The translations under genes and the position numbers were made by a program. From an uncultured Bacteroidales bacterium (GTDB lineage Bacteria > Bacteroidota > Bacteroidia > Bacteroidales > Paludibacteraceae), in NCBI GenBank assembly GCA_902792535.1, contig CADAZU010000012.1, positions 30,322 through 94,321 on the forward strand: a stretch of 64,000 nt of DNA. The letters run 5' to 3'. The notes beneath the pieces were generated by a model. The model was not told where the DNA came from. It saw only the letters and a list, made by a program, of their open reading frames with translations, and did not search any database. Positions 14,930-24,736 of this stretch are shown in pieces. Every line of letters starts with the position of its first letter. The first letter of the stretch is position 1.

Positions 14930-16486
14930 ATGGATCAAGCAAAATTAGATAGATTAGTAGAGAACCGCGAGAAGGCGATGGCAGGCGGTGGCGAAGCAGC
15001 CGTAGAAAAACACCACGCCAAGGGTTCTTATACCGCTCGTGAGCGTATCAATATGCTGCTGGACGAGGGTTCGTTTGAGGAAGTGAACATGTTCCTGACC
15101 CACCGCTGCCACGATTTCGGGATGGAGAAAAAAGTGTTCCTGGGTGACGGTGTAGCCGTCGGATCGGGTACTATCGACGGTCGTCTGGTGTTCGTTTTTG
15201 CACAGGACGCAACGGTGATCGGCGGTTCGCTGAGCGAGACGATGGCGCAGAAGATATGCAACGTGATGGATCAGGCGATGAAACTGGGTGCACCGATCAT
15301 CGGTCTGAACGATTCGGGTGGCGCGCGCATACAAGAAGGAGCGTGCGCGCTCGCGGGTTACGCGGAGATTTTCGAGCGTAATATCCTTGCTTCCGGCGTT
15401 GTTCCGCAGATCAGCGTGATCTTCGGTCCGTGCGCAGGCGGAGCAGTATATAGCCCGGCTCTGACCGACTTTATCATGATGACCGAGCAGAACAGTTATA
15501 TGTTCATCACCGGTCCGAAAGTAGTGAAATCCGTTACGGGTGAGGACGTGACCGTCGAGCAACTCGGCGGCGCAAAAATCCACGCCACCAAATCGGGTGT
15601 GACCCATTTCGTTGCGGCAACCGAGGAAGAGGCATTGGCAGAAGTACGCCGTCTCGTTTCGTTCATTCCGCAGAACAACATGGAGGAGGCTCCGCTGGTA
15701 GAGTGCACCGACGACATCACGCGTGTGGACGACAACCTGAACGACATCGTTCCGGCAGATCCGAACAAGCCATACGACATGCACGAGATCATCAACACGA
15801 TCGTTGACAACGGCGATTTCATGGAGGTTCACAAGGATTTTGCCAAGAACGTGATCTGCGGTTTCGCCCGTTTCAACGGCCGTTCGACAGGTATCATTGC
15901 GAACCAGCCTTCATGGCTGGCAGGCGTTCTGGACTGCGACGCGAGCCGCAAAGCCGCGCGTTTCGTCCGTTTCTGCGACGCCTTCAATATCCAGATTCTG
16001 ACGCTTGTGGACGTACCGGGCTTCCTGTGCGGCACGGGACAAGAGTACGCAGGAATCATTGACCACGGCGCAAAGTTGATGTTCGCTTACGGCGAAGCGA
16101 CCGTTCCCAAGGTGACGATCACCGTCCGCAAGTCGTACGGCGGAAGCCATATCGTGATGAGCTGCAAGCAGTTACGCGGCGATATGTGCTACGCATGGCC
16201 GAACGCAGAGATCGCCGTGATGGGTGCGAGCGGTGCAGTAGGTGTGCTCCAAGCCAAGGCTATCAAAGCTATCGAGGATCCGGAGGAGAAGAAGAAATTC
16301 ATCGCCGAGAAAGAGGCGGAATACAAGGATCTGTTCGCTTCTCCGTATCAGGCAGCCAACCGTGGCTATATCGACGATGTGATCGAGCCGCGCTACACCC
16401 GCAGCCGTATCATCCGTGCGTTTGAGATGCTGCAGACCAAGCGTCTGACCAATCCGCTGAAGAAACACTCTAATATACCGTTGTAA
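14930..16486 (+). CDS. mmdA: Methylmalonyl-CoA decarboxylase carboxyltransferase subunit alpha
   Basis: Transfers the carboxyl group of (S)-methylmalonyl-CoA to biotin. The 518-aa protein has two crotonase-like carboxyltransferase halves with oxyanion-hole motifs (GGARIQEG in the first, GGSH-type in the second). The family-typical start is MDQAKLDRLVENREKAM and the end RIIRAFEMLQTKR. Homologues also act as propionyl-CoA carboxylase beta, but the neighbouring membrane decarboxylase beta subunit and the lack of a biotin carboxylase gene favour the Na+-pumping decarboxylase. Three in-frame codons upstream of ATG 14930 are not counted. Confidence 0.93.
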   Translation: MDQAKLDRLVENREKAMAGGGEAAVEKHHAKGSYTARERINMLLDEGSFEEVNMFLTHRCHDFGMEKKVFLGDGVAVGSGTIDGRLVFVFAQDATVIGGSLSETMAQKICNVMDQAMKLGAPIIGLNDSGGARIQEGACALAGYAEIFERNILASGVVPQISVIFGPCAGGAVYSPALTDFIMMTEQNSYMFITGPKVVKSVTGEDVTVEQLGGAKIHATKSGVTHFVAATEEEALAEVRRLVSFIPQNNMEEAPLVECTDDITRVDDNLNDIVPADPNKPYDMHEIINTIVDNGDFMEVHKDFAKNVICGFARFNGRSTGIIANQPSWLAGVLDCDASRKAARFVRFCDAFNIQILTLVDVPGFLCGTGQEYAGIIDHGAKLMFAYGEATVPKVTITVRKSYGGSHIVMSCKQLRGDMCYAWPNAEIAVMGASGAVGVLQAKAIKAIEDPEEKKKFIAEKEAEYKDLFASPYQAANRGYIDDVIEPRYTRSRIIRAFEMLQTKRLTNPLKKHSNIPL

Positions 16487-16488
16487 TT

Positions 16489-16887
16489 ATGATACTATTA
16501 GCAGTAACAGCAGAGACATGGATCGTGACCGGACTGGGCTTCGGCATCGTGCTGGTGTTGCTTTTCTGTCTGGTGTTCATCCTCCAATTTTTCGGATGGA
16601 TCATGCAGAAAGCGACCGCCCCGCGTGCTCCGAAAGCCGAACCGGCAGCTAAACCAGCTCCCGCACCGCAGGCTCAAAAAGCTGCGGGCGCACCTACAGA
16701 GGGAGAGAAGGCAGCAATCGCCATGGCAATCTCTGAGGCAAGCAATGATGATGTCGTTGCTGTCGCTTACGCGCTCTATCTGGCGCAAAACAGGACACAT
16801 GATATTCCGACCGCAATGATCTCGCTTAATCAACACGAGACGGCATGGAATACCAAATCAGTAGGAATGAACAATATAGGATTTTAA
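16489..16887 (+). CDS. OadG-like gamma/delta subunit of the decarboxylase
   Basis: A 132-aa protein with one N-terminal membrane helix (residues ~12-38, VTGLGFGIVLVLLFCLVFIL), an Ala/Pro-rich linker and a C-terminal helical tail (AVAYALYLAQ ... ETAWNTK). OadG/MmdD subunits hold the carboxyltransferase onto the membrane beta subunit. The tail closely resembles the last 40 residues of the OadA-like protein at 35881. It lies 2 bp from both neighbours. Confidence 0.85.
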   Translation: MILLAVTAETWIVTGLGFGIVLVLLFCLVFILQFFGWIMQKATAPRAPKAEPAAKPAPAPQAQKAAGAPTEGEKAAIAMAISEASNDDVVAVAYALYLAQNRTHDIPTAMISLNQHETAWNTKSVGMNNIGF

Positions 16888-16888
16888 T

Positions 16889-17335
16889 ATGAAAGAGTTC
16901 ACATTCAAAATTAACGGCGTAGAGTACAAATGCGCCGTAGAAGAAGTAGAAGCCGGCAAAACGAACGTAACCGTTAACGGCAAAGTATATACCGTAGAGA
17001 CCGAGGTGGCCGCTCCGAAAGCCGCTCCGGCTCCGAAAGCAGCTCCAGCCCCTGCACCGAAACCGGCAGCTGCTCCCGCTCCGAAAGCAGAAGCACCGAA
17101 ACCCGCCGCTCCCGCAGCAGGTGGCGTACAAGTAAAAAGCCCGCTGCCCGGAAGCGTAATCAAAGTGCTGGTGAGCGAAGGACAAGCTGTGAAGAAAGGC
17201 GACACGCTGCTGACGCTGGAGTCCATGAAAATGGAAAACGCCATCATGGCAGAGCAGGACGGAACCGTAAAACAGGTAGCCGTTACTCCGGGACAAAACG
17301 TAATGCAGGACGATCTGCTCATCGTGCTTGGCTAA
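16889..17335 (+). CDS. mmdC: Biotin carboxyl carrier subunit
   Basis: A 148-aa protein with an N-terminal small beta domain, a ~50-residue Ala/Pro/Lys linker (about 41-77) and a C-terminal biotinyl domain with the ESMKMEN motif; K114 is the biotinylation site. It carries CO2 from the carboxyltransferase to the membrane decarboxylase. The flexible linker fits a swinging-arm role. It starts one base after the oadG-like stop. Confidence 0.93.
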   Translation: MKEFTFKINGVEYKCAVEEVEAGKTNVTVNGKVYTVETEVAAPKAAPAPKAAPAPAPKPAAAPAPKAEAPKPAAPAAGGVQVKSPLPGSVIKVLVSEGQAVKKGDTLLTLESMKMENAIMAEQDGTVKQVAVTPGQNVMQDDLLIVLG

Positions 17336-17366
17336 GAACGGTTATTTGCAAATTTAAAATACAATT

Positions 17367-18542
17367 ATGAATATAATTGAGTTTTTTCAAGGCATGGGAT
17401 TCATGCAGATGACATGGCAACAAGGCGTAATGCTGTTGGTGTCGTTCTTCCTGCTGTACCTTGCTATTCATAAGAAATACGAGCCGCTTCTGTTGCTACC
17501 GATCGCATTCGGAATGCTGCTGACGAACTTGCCGGGAGCAGGTATGTTCCACGACGAGTTATGGACGGCATTCCTCGATCCGAGCAGCCCTGCGTACCAC
17601 TCTTACGGCGCGATTCTGAAGGGTGCCGGACTGCTGGATGTGCTCTATATCGGCGTCAAAGCCGGCGTTTATCCCTGTCTGATCTTCATCGGTGTGGGCG
17701 CGATGACGGATTTCGGACCGCTGATTGCGAACCCGAAATCGCTGATCCTCGGAGCTGCTGCGCAGATCGGTATTTTCGTTACGTTCCTGTGCGCTAACTG
17801 GATGGGCTTTACGCCAGCCGAAGCCGGTTCTATCGGTATCATCGGTGGCGCAGACGGTCCTACGTCTATCTTCCTGACGTCCAAGTTAGCACCTCATCTG
17901 CTGGGTCCGATCGCTATTGCGGCGTACAGCTACATGGCGCTCGTTCCGGTTATTCAGCCGCCGATCATGCGCGCGCTGACGACCAAGAAAGAGCGTGCGA
18001 TCAAGATGGGTCAGCTGCGTCCTGTCAGCAAGACGGAGAAGATCGTTTTCCCGATCATCATTACCGCTATCGTAGCCCTCATTCTGCCGGACGCAGCTCC
18101 GCTGATCGGCTGTCTGATGCTCGGTAACCTGATGAAAGAGTGCGGGGTAGTGGAGCGTCTGTCGAAGACCGCACAGAACGAGCTGATGAACATTGTGGTC
18201 ATCTTCCTTGGTCTGTCTGTGGGTGCAACGGCAACTGCCGGCAGTTTCCTGACGCTCAAGACCCTTGGTATTCTGACGATGGGTATTGTAGCCTTCGGAA
18301 TGGGAACCGCAGGCGGTGTGCTGCTGGCAAAGTTCATGAACCTCTTCCTGAAGGAGAAGATCAACCCGCTGATCGGTTCCGCCGGCGTTTCGGCAGTACC
18401 GATGGCAGCTCGTGTGAGCCAGACCGTGGGACAAGAAGAGAACCCGTCGAACTTCCTTCTCATGCACGCCATGGGTCCGAATGTAGCCGGTGTGATCGGT
18501 TCTGCAGTCGCAGCCGGTGTGCTCCTGACGATGCTCGGATAA
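17367..18542 (+). CDS. mmdB: Na+-translocating decarboxylase beta subunit
   Basis: A 391-aa integral membrane protein with about ten hydrophobic segments that decarboxylates carboxybiotin and pumps Na+. The conserved [13 protein letters not shown] motif places the key Asp at D163; [12 protein letters not shown] and the C-terminal [15 protein letters not shown] are also family signatures. It completes the mce-mmdA-oadG-mmdC-mmdB operon, in which decarboxylation energy is stored as a sodium gradient. Confidence 0.94.
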   Translation: MNIIEFFQGMGFMQMTWQQGVMLLVSFFLLYLAIHKKYEPLLLLPIAFGMLLTNLPGAGMFHDELWTAFLDPSSPAYHSYGAILKGAGLLDVLYIGVKAGVYPCLIFIGVGAMTDFGPLIANPKSLILGAAAQIGIFVTFLCANWMGFTPAEAGSIGIIGGADGPTSIFLTSKLAPHLLGPIAIAAYSYMALVPVIQPPIMRALTTKKERAIKMGQLRPVSKTEKIVFPIIITAIVALILPDAAPLIGCLMLGNLMKECGVVERLSKTAQNELMNIVVIFLGLSVGATATAGSFLTLKTLGILTMGIVAFGMGTAGGVLLAKFMNLFLKEKINPLIGSAGVSAVPMAARVSQTVGQEENPSNFLLMHAMGPNVAGVIGSAVAAGVLLTMLG

Positions 18543-18548
18543 CAGCTT

Positions 18549-19682
18549 ATGTCCAACAGACAAATAGGTACTTTAATACTGGTAATAGCCATGATCATCG
18601 TGGCTATTTCCGTATTATTTACCAATAATCTGGCGCGATCGCTTCAGATCGAGGAGCAGAAGAATATGTCCGTCTGGGTCGCTGCAACCCAGCAACTGAT
18701 CGTTGCGGAAGACGATGCCGATATAGATTTCGTATCTACGATCATCGAGAATAACACGACGATTCCGGTGTATATCTGCGACGAGGACGGACGTATCTTA
18801 GCGAGCCGTAATGTGGAAGACAAGAAACAGGCGGCAAACGACGTCCTGCTGACGGGTTCGCATCACGGACCGATAGAACTGAAGATAGACGAGACCACAA
18901 CGCAATATATCTATTGGGACGACAGCCGCCTGCTGACGAGCCTGCGCTACGTGCCCTATGCGCAGTTTGCGCTGATCTTCATCTTCATTGCGATCGCGGT
19001 GATCACCATGCTGACGGGGCAGAAAAGCGAGGAAAACCGGCTGTGGGTGGGTCTCTCCAAAGAGACTGCACACCAGTTAGGCACACCGATCTCATCGCTC
19101 AATGCATGGCAGCAACTGCTCTCGGACAAATATCCGGGGGATGAATATGTGCAGCAGATGAAGCGCGATATAGACCGTTTGCAGATGATCGCAGACCGCT
19201 TTCAGAAGATCGGTTCGGAGCCGTCTTTGCAACCGGAAGATTTCGTGCCGGTGATCCGGAATGCGGTGTCTTATATGCGCGTCAGGACGAGCAGCAGGGT
19301 AAGGATAGATGATTCGTCTTTGGTCGGCGTGAGTCGTGTGCTGATGCTCAATGCGCCGCTGATGCAATGGGTGGTGGAGAACCTGCTCAAGAACGCAGTT
19401 GACGCGATCTCCGGAGACGGTCAGATCGTTCTGCAACTGCATGAGAATGAACGCGATGTGATGCTGGACATTGCGGACAGCGGCAAAGGAATGGACACGC
19501 TGACCCAACGGCGGATTTTTGAGCCGGGTTACACCACGAAAGAAAGAGGATGGGGATTAGGCCTGCCACTCGCCAAACGTGTCGTCGAGCAGTATCATGG
19601 TGGCAAACTGCTGCTTAAGAGCTCGCAAGTCGGCGTCGGTACGACCTTCCGCATCGTTCTGAAAAAGCCCGAAGACCGTTGA
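18549..19682 (+). CDS. Membrane sensor histidine kinase
   Basis: A 377-aa protein with a TM helix at residues ~6-28, a ~110-residue periplasmic sensor region, a second TM helix (~137-158) and then HisKA with phosphoacceptor H175 (ETAHQLGTPISSL). HATPase boxes follow: N box (VENLLKNAVDAI), G1 (IADSGKGM), F/G2 (FEPGYTTKERGWGLGLPLAK). No response regulator gene is adjacent. It starts 6 bp after mmdB, so it may be cotranscribed with the decarboxylase. Its last 126 bp overlap ispE on the opposite strand. Confidence 0.9.
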   Translation: MSNRQIGTLILVIAMIIVAISVLFTNNLARSLQIEEQKNMSVWVAATQQLIVAEDDADIDFVSTIIENNTTIPVYICDEDGRILASRNVEDKKQAANDVLLTGSHHGPIELKIDETTTQYIYWDDSRLLTSLRYVPYAQFALIFIFIAIAVITMLTGQKSEENRLWVGLSKETAHQLGTPISSLNAWQQLLSDKYPGDEYVQQMKRDIDRLQMIADRFQKIGSEPSLQPEDFVPVIRNAVSYMRVRTSSRVRIDDSSLVGVSRVLMLNAPLMQWVVENLLKNAVDAISGDGQIVLQLHENERDVMLDIADSGKGMDTLTQRRIFEPGYTTKERGWGLGLPLAKRVVEQYHGGKLLLKSSQVGVGTTFRIVLKKPEDR

Positions 19683-20426
19683 GCCGCTGCCACTCATACT
19701 TGCATAGAAAGCACCTGCGTCCAGCAGGTGTTTTTTGATCGCCGCAATCTGCGGATGAAGAGGGAAGACCGTCGCTTCAAAATCATTGACAAAGAGACCG
19801 CTTTCGCACAAAGTAGAAAGAGCGCTTCGCTGACGGAGCAAAGAGCGGATTTGTCCTGCCGCCTCCGGATGTTTTGTGATGCCGGAGTATGCTTCTTTCG
19901 TACTCACCCCCTCATCGGGTTTAATCATGACGATACGAATCCCTTTGAGATCCAGATCAATCGGCGTCAAGACATCTCCGATACCCTCGGCATAGCAGGG
20001 CGTGTTGTAGATAAAGAACGGACAGTCCGCTCCGAGCGGTCGCACTTCTTGCGCCAGCTGCTCTTTGGTTAACCATAAATTGAACAAGTCATTGAGCGCA
20101 ATCGCCATGTGCGCAGCATCGCTGCTTCCGCCACCTAAACCTGCTCCGAAAGGGATGTTCTTCCGAAACCGAATAGAGACTTTTCCGATCTGCGGATATT
20201 TCGCCGCCATCTGTTCATAGCACCGGATGATCAAGTTATCCTCCGGCTTGCAATCGACGGCTATGCCTTCTTGGGTGAAAGAAAACTGAGGGCAAGCAAG
20301 CACTTCGAGCTCATCGTGCAGCGGATAAACAGGCAAAAAGACGGTCTCCAAATCGTGGTAGCCGTCTTTGCGCTTACGTGTTACTCGTAGCCCAAAATTG
20401 ATTTTACAATTAGGATAAAGTATCAT
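19557..20426 (-). CDS. ispE: 4-diphosphocytidyl-2-C-methyl-D-erythritol kinase
   Basis: ATP-dependent kinase of the MEP isoprenoid pathway. The 289-aa GHMP kinase has a start typical of the family (MILYPNCKINFGLRV), the ATP loop PFGAGLGGGSSDAAH (~residues 91-105) and the C-terminal SMSGSGSTVFGLF. Its 3' end (codons for roughly the last 42 residues) runs antisense to the kinase domain end of the upstream histidine kinase gene. Confidence 0.93.
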   Translation of the reverse strand: MILYPNCKINFGLRVTRKRKDGYHDLETVFLPVYPLHDELEVLACPQFSFTQEGIAVDCKPEDNLIIRCYEQMAAKYPQIGKVSIRFRKNIPFGAGLGGGSSDAAHMAIALNDLFNLWLTKEQLAQEVRPLGADCPFFIYNTPCYAEGIGDVLTPIDLDLKGIRIVMIKPDEGVSTKEAYSGITKHPEAAGQIRSLLRQRSALSTLCESGLFVNDFEATVFPLHPQIAAIKKHLLDAGAFYASMSGSGSTVFGLFQNDAEGRTDADLRALKQQFATMILLDDTFGEWQA

Positions 20427-20443
20427 GTTCTCTCTTAAAAACG

Positions 20444-20472
20444 AAAACAGTCGTCATCGCGACGCCTGTTTT
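20444..20472 (-). promoter_or_regulatory. Hairpin with U-run in the ispE leader
   Basis: On the minus strand AAAACAG pairs with CTGTTTT around an inner CGTC/GACG, followed by CGTTTTT about 10 nt before the ispE start codon. It looks like an attenuator or a start-proximal terminator. Confidence 0.4.
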
Positions 20473-20553
20473 TCTAAGGTATTAGTCTGTTTATTTAAGG
20501 TACAAAAAAGATTGGTCTTGTTCGTAGGATTTGTTTGTTTCTCAAATCCGTTG

Positions 20554-20561
20554 CAAAAGTA
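20554..20561 (-). promoter_or_regulatory. ispE promoter -7 box
   Basis: TACTTTTG on the minus strand, about 130 bp before the ispE ATG; consensus TAnnTTTG. The 210-bp gap 20427-20636 holds this box and the leader hairpin. Confidence 0.6.
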
Positions 20562-20636
20562 CTGCTTTTTTTTGACATGACCAAATTTTTTATTATGTTT
20601 TATAGCATATTTTGCTAAATTGACTTTACAAAATGG

Positions 20637-21158
20637 CTATATTCGTTCTAACTCGATCACTTCCAGATCTTTTATTGCGCTTCCGTCGATGGTAAAACGC
20701 AGTAAAGTCTGGCAGGGTTGCCATCCTTGTTTGCCTGCTGCTCCCGGGTTCATGGTCAGGAATTTATAGTGCGAGTCGTATTGCACTTTCAGGATATGGC
20801 TGTGTCCGCAAACGAATAAATCAATCCGCTGATTCGGGTCGTCGTAGTGCTCCAAGGCTTTGCGAAACATAGGAAGAAGCCACGGATTATACTTGCCCGG
20901 ATAACCGCCAATATGGGTCATCAGCACATTCACGTCCTCCACCCGAAAACGGTAGAACTCCGAGAGCGAATAGCGCACATCGCCGCTGTCCATGTTGCCA
21001 TACACCGCACGGGTGGGTTTGAACTCCCTTAGTTTGCGCAACACTTCCTCGGAACCGATGTCTCCGGCATGCCAGATCTCGTCCACATCTTTGAAATGAA
21101 CCAGAACGCGCGGATCCAACAGCCCGTGAGTGTCGCTTAGTACTCCAATACGTGTCAT
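20637..21158 (-). CDS. YfcE/MJ0936-type metallophosphodiesterase
   Basis: A 173-aa calcineurin-like phosphoesterase. Metal ligands are visible in GVLSDTHG, WHAGDIGS, VYGNMD, MTHIGGYP and VCGHSHI. These enzymes hydrolyse phosphodiesters; the substrate is unknown. I chose the start at 21158 (MTRIGVLSDTHG), which overlaps the gldF stop by 4 bp (ATGA), rather than a longer ORF whose N-terminus is antisense-like sequence within gldF. Confidence 0.9.
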   Translation of the reverse strand: MTRIGVLSDTHGLLDPRVLVHFKDVDEIWHAGDIGSEEVLRKLREFKPTRAVYGNMDSGDVRYSLSEFYRFRVEDVNVLMTHIGGYPGKYNPWLLPMFRKALEHYDDPNQRIDLFVCGHSHILKVQYDSHYKFLTMNPGAAGKQGWQPCQTLLRFTIDGSAIKDLEVIELERI

Positions 21159-21820
21159 TTTCGGGTCAGACGATTGATTAGTAGAATAGCCGCAATAATC
21201 GAAACGACGGAGACAGTGATGAAAACCATCACGTCGCGCAGGTCGATCACGCCGCGCGAGATTGAGGAGTAGTGGTCCTGCAGCAATGCCCAGTAAAGCA
21301 CAAAGCAACTCAGCGCGCCGGAGATAAAACAGACGATCTGGCTTTTGCTGAACGTGGCGCACAGCAAACCGATTGCCATGAATGTACCGCTCAGCATGAT
21401 CAGACCGAGGAACGAACCGATGAAAGCACCGCTGTCCAGATTACCCATCGGTTCCGCCATATAGGCTACGACAAAATAATGTACGAAGCACGGCAGAAGA
21501 CCGATTAGCACTAATGTCCATGCGGCAAAATACTTGCCGAGCATGATTCGGGTTAAGGAAATCGGTTTGGTACGAATGAGATCCCATATGCCGGACTGCC
21601 TTTCCTCCGACAGCAGCCGCATCGTCAGGGCAGGGCAGAGCAGCATAAAGAGCCACGGACTGAGTTGGAAGAGCCCGTCCACCTGAGCGTATCCCGAATC
21701 AATGATATTCCATTGACCCGGAATCACCCAGAGGAAAAGACTGATCGCCAATTGGTATAGCCCGATCACGATATAAGCAATCGGCGTAGAGAAATAATAT
21801 CGTAGTTCCTTGTGGTACAT
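21155..21820 (-). CDS. gldF: GldF-like ABC transporter permease
   Basis: A 221-aa protein with six predicted membrane segments, an N-terminal YHKELRYYFSTPIAYIV typical of GldF, and MLLCPALTMRLLSEERQSG. GldF works with GldG and the ATPase GldA in Bacteroidota; its exact role in gliding or secretion is unsettled. No gldG or ATPase gene lies next to it here. The phosphodiesterase gene follows with a 4-bp overlap. Confidence 0.85.
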   Translation of the reverse strand: MYHKELRYYFSTPIAYIVIGLYQLAISLFLWVIPGQWNIIDSGYAQVDGLFQLSPWLFMLLCPALTMRLLSEERQSGIWDLIRTKPISLTRIMLGKYFAAWTLVLIGLLPCFVHYFVVAYMAEPMGNLDSGAFIGSFLGLIMLSGTFMAIGLLCATFSKSQIVCFISGALSCFVLYWALLQDHYSSISRGVIDLRDVMVFITVSVVSIIAAILLINRLTRK

Positions 21821-21858
21821 AGCGTTCAGCCGTCAGCATTCAGCATTCAGCCGTCAAA

Positions 21859-23157
21859 TTAGTGTTTTACCTCGATGTCTTTGTTAACCGGCGTTTTGGG
21901 GAAGAAAATCCAGAAGGAGACAGCCACCAGGAGGGCAAAGCCTGCAAAGATAAACCATGCTTCTTTCCATCCATCCCAGATCGCCATCGGACCTTGCGCA
22001 ACGACCTCTTCCGCCATAACCAGTTTATTGACAATCGCTTGTGCGGAGAGCGTACCGATGGTAGCACCTAATCCGTTGGTCATCATCATAAACAGACCCT
22101 GCGCGGAGGAGCGTTGTGCCGGTGCGGTCTCCTGATCCACATACAGCGCGCCGGAGATATTGAAGAAATCAAACGCAAAGCCATATACGATGCAGCTGAG
22201 AATGAACAGCAGCACGCCCGGGAAACCCGGGTTACCTGCTCCGAAGAAACCGAAACGGAGCACCCAAGCAAACATCGCCATCAGCATCACATTCTTGATT
22301 CCGAAACGTTTCAGGAAGAACGGAATGGTGAGGATACAGAGCGCTTCGCAGATCTGGCTGATCGAAATCAGAATATTGGCGTGCTGTACACCGAAGGTGT
22401 TTGCAAACTCTTCAATCGCGCCAAACGAAGTGATGAACGGGTTGGCATACGAGTTCGTGACTTGCAGGCACATACCCAGCATCATTGAGAAGATGAAGAA
22501 GAGCGCCATTTTCTTCTGTCTGAAGAGCGCAAAGGCTTTGAGTCCCAGCGCTTCGACGAGATCGACATCGCCTTCTGTTTTCTTGATCTCGCAAGCCGGC
22601 AGGGTCAGCGAATAAGCCGCCAAGAGCAGCGAGAGACCGCCGCTGACAACAAACTGCCAAGGCGTAGCCTGGAATCCCAACAGATCAATACACCACATCG
22701 TGGCGATAAATCCCACCGTTCCGAACACACGAATAGGCGGGAAATCTTTTACCGTATCCATTCCGGCTTTGATCAATGCATTGAAAGCCACTGAGTTCGT
22801 CAGCGCAATCGTCGGCATGAAGAATGCCACCGAGATCGTGTACAGCGTGAAGAGGGTAGCGAATTGCACCTCTGCTGCCGTGTACGCATAGATACCTGCG
22901 GCGCACATGAAGAGACCTGCTAACGCGTGGCAAAGACTCAATGTCTTTTGCGCCTGAATCCAGCGGTCGGCAACGATACCCATCAAAGCCGGCATAAAAA
23001 GGCTCACAATACCTTGGATGGAGTAGAACCATCCGATGTTCTGACCCATTCCCTGTTTGAACAGGTAAGTACCCATTGAGGTTAAGTACGCACCCCATAC
23101 AGCGAACTCCAGAAAGTTCATCACAATGAGGCGAATTTGTAGTGATCTGTTTTTCAT
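21859..23157 (-). CDS. MFS transporter, nucleoside:H+ symporter (NupG-like)
   Basis: A 432-aa protein with twelve predicted membrane helices; the N-terminus IRLIVMNFLEFAVWGAYLTSMG and the loop GIVADRW match the nucleoside:H+ symporter family. Probable nucleoside or related solute uptake. It ends 38 bp before gldF; that gap contains GCATTCA repeats and shows no terminator. Confidence 0.85.
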   Translation of the reverse strand: MKNRSLQIRLIVMNFLEFAVWGAYLTSMGTYLFKQGMGQNIGWFYSIQGIVSLFMPALMGIVADRWIQAQKTLSLCHALAGLFMCAAGIYAYTAAEVQFATLFTLYTISVAFFMPTIALTNSVAFNALIKAGMDTVKDFPPIRVFGTVGFIATMWCIDLLGFQATPWQFVVSGGLSLLLAAYSLTLPACEIKKTEGDVDLVEALGLKAFALFRQKKMALFFIFSMMLGMCLQVTNSYANPFITSFGAIEEFANTFGVQHANILISISQICEALCILTIPFFLKRFGIKNVMLMAMFAWVLRFGFFGAGNPGFPGVLLFILSCIVYGFAFDFFNISGALYVDQETAPAQRSSAQGLFMMMTNGLGATIGTLSAQAIVNKLVMAEEVVAQGPMAIWDGWKEAWFIFAGFALLVAVSFWIFFPKTPVNKDIEVKH

Positions 23158-23187
23158 AATAGTATTGTTTTATAAATTACGGTATCT

Positions 23188-23231
23188 CGTCGGTCTCCCG
23201 TCGGTGTTTCAGAGCAGCGCGACGTCGGCGC
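23188..23231. repeat. Two pairs of 11-bp direct repeats
   Basis: CGTCGGT recurs at an 11-bp step (23188, 23199) and the step continues through CAGAGCAGCGC (23210) to GACGTCGGCGC (23221) and GACGTCGGCTA (23232). It lies in the 82-bp gap between prfC and the MFS gene. A related AGCAGCGCGACGTCAGC occurs at about 48893. Confidence 0.75.
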
Positions 23232-23239
23232 GACGTCGG

Positions 23240-24736
23240 CTAAAACTCTGACGTGAAATGGAAGGTTATATGTTTGTAATCCTGTTGCGCCATGGACAGT
23301 ACATAAGCGCTATCCGCCATGAACACATCGCGACCTTCTTTGTCGGTAGCCATATACTGCGCCTTGCGTTTCTTGAACATATCCAGCTCCGCTGCGTCGT
23401 CGCTTTCAATCCAGCAGGCTTTGTACATCTGCAAGGGTGTCCAGCGGCATTTGGCCTGATACTCATGCTCCAAACGGTATTGGATGACCTCAAACTGCAG
23501 TTGTCCCACCGTTCCGATGATCTTACGACCGTTCAGTTGGCTCACAAACAGCTGCGCCACACCTTCGTCCATCAACTGGTTGATACCTTTCTCCAACTGT
23601 TTCTGCTTCATCGGATCGGCATTGTCAATGTATTTGAACATCTCCGGAGAGAAAGAAGGAAGTCCTTTGAAATGCAAGTGCTCGCCCGCCGTCAGCGTGT
23701 CTCCGATCTTGAAGTTTCCGGTGTCCGGCAGACCTACTATATCGCCTGCAAACGCTTCATCGACGGTCTCTTTCTTTTGCGCCATGAAGCAGGTCGGAGC
23801 GGCGAAACGCATCTGCTGGTCCTTGCGCACGTGATAATAATAGGTGTTGCGCAGGAACTTGCCGGAGCAGATTTTGAAGAACGCGATACACGAACGGTGG
23901 TTCGGGTCCATGTTGGCATGGATCTTAAAGCAGAACGCGGTGAACTTGTCCTCCATCGGTTCTACCTCTCTCTCTTCCGCCATAACGGGGCGAGGGGAGG
24001 GTGCATTTTCGACAAAGAAATTCAGCAACTCCTGCACACCGATGGTCTTGTACGCCGAGCCGAAGAACACAGGCGCCAAGTCTCCGCGTAGATACGCTTC
24101 CCGGTCAAACTCCGGGTACACACCGTCTATCATTTCCAAGTCTTCTTGCAGTTTCTCGGACAGTTCCGCAGGGCGGTTGTTGAGCGCGAAGACGGATTCG
24201 AATTTTAGACCCTGTCCGTTCGCCCATGTCACGGGCGTGCAATGAATGCCTAATTCTTTCTCCGCTTCGTCCATCAGATCGAAGGGATCTTTACCCTCAC
24301 GGTCCATCTTGTTCATGAACACCATGACGGGCGTTTTTCTCATCCGGCAGACCTCCATCAGCCGCCGTGTCTGGGTCTCGACACCCTTTGCGCTATCAAT
24401 GACCACGATCGCACTGTCAACTGCTGTCAGCGTGCGGAAAGTGTCTTCCGCGAAGTCCTGGTGACCCGGTGTATCAAGGATATTGATATGGTATCCGTCG
24501 TAGTCAAATCCCATGACGGAAGTAGCGACGGAGATACCACGCTGCTTCTCAATCTCCATCCAGTCGGAGGTAGCGGTCTTGCGGATTTTGTTGCTCTTTA
24601 CCGCTCCGGCTACGTGGATAGCACCGCCGTAGAGCAGCAGTTTCTCGGTCAGCGTTGTTTTACCGGCATCCGGGTGCGAGATGATCGCAAACGTCCGGCG
24701 TCTTAATATCTCGTTCTGATCAGCGGAGGGTAGCAT
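23240..24736 (-). CDS. prfC: Peptide chain release factor 3
   Basis: GTPase that recycles RF1/RF2 after termination. The 498-aa protein has G1 HPDAGKTT (~residue 21), G3 DTPGHQDF, G4 NKMDREG, and an RF3-type C-terminal domain ([19 protein letters not shown]). The start ([20 protein letters not shown]) overlaps the end of pheT by 17 bp, so it is coupled to pheT. Confidence 0.95.
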   Translation of the reverse strand: MLPSADQNEILRRRTFAIISHPDAGKTTLTEKLLLYGGAIHVAGAVKSNKIRKTATSDWMEIEKQRGISVATSVMGFDYDGYHINILDTPGHQDFAEDTFRTLTAVDSAIVVIDSAKGVETQTRRLMEVCRMRKTPVMVFMNKMDREGKDPFDLMDEAEKELGIHCTPVTWANGQGLKFESVFALNNRPAELSEKLQEDLEMIDGVYPEFDREAYLRGDLAPVFFGSAYKTIGVQELLNFFVENAPSPRPVMAEEREVEPMEDKFTAFCFKIHANMDPNHRSCIAFFKICSGKFLRNTYYYHVRKDQQMRFAAPTCFMAQKKETVDEAFAGDIVGLPDTGNFKIGDTLTAGEHLHFKGLPSFSPEMFKYIDNADPMKQKQLEKGINQLMDEGVAQLFVSQLNGRKIIGTVGQLQFEVIQYRLEHEYQAKCRWTPLQMYKACWIESDDAAELDMFKKRKAQYMATDKEGRDVFMADSAYVLSMAQQDYKHITFHFTSEF

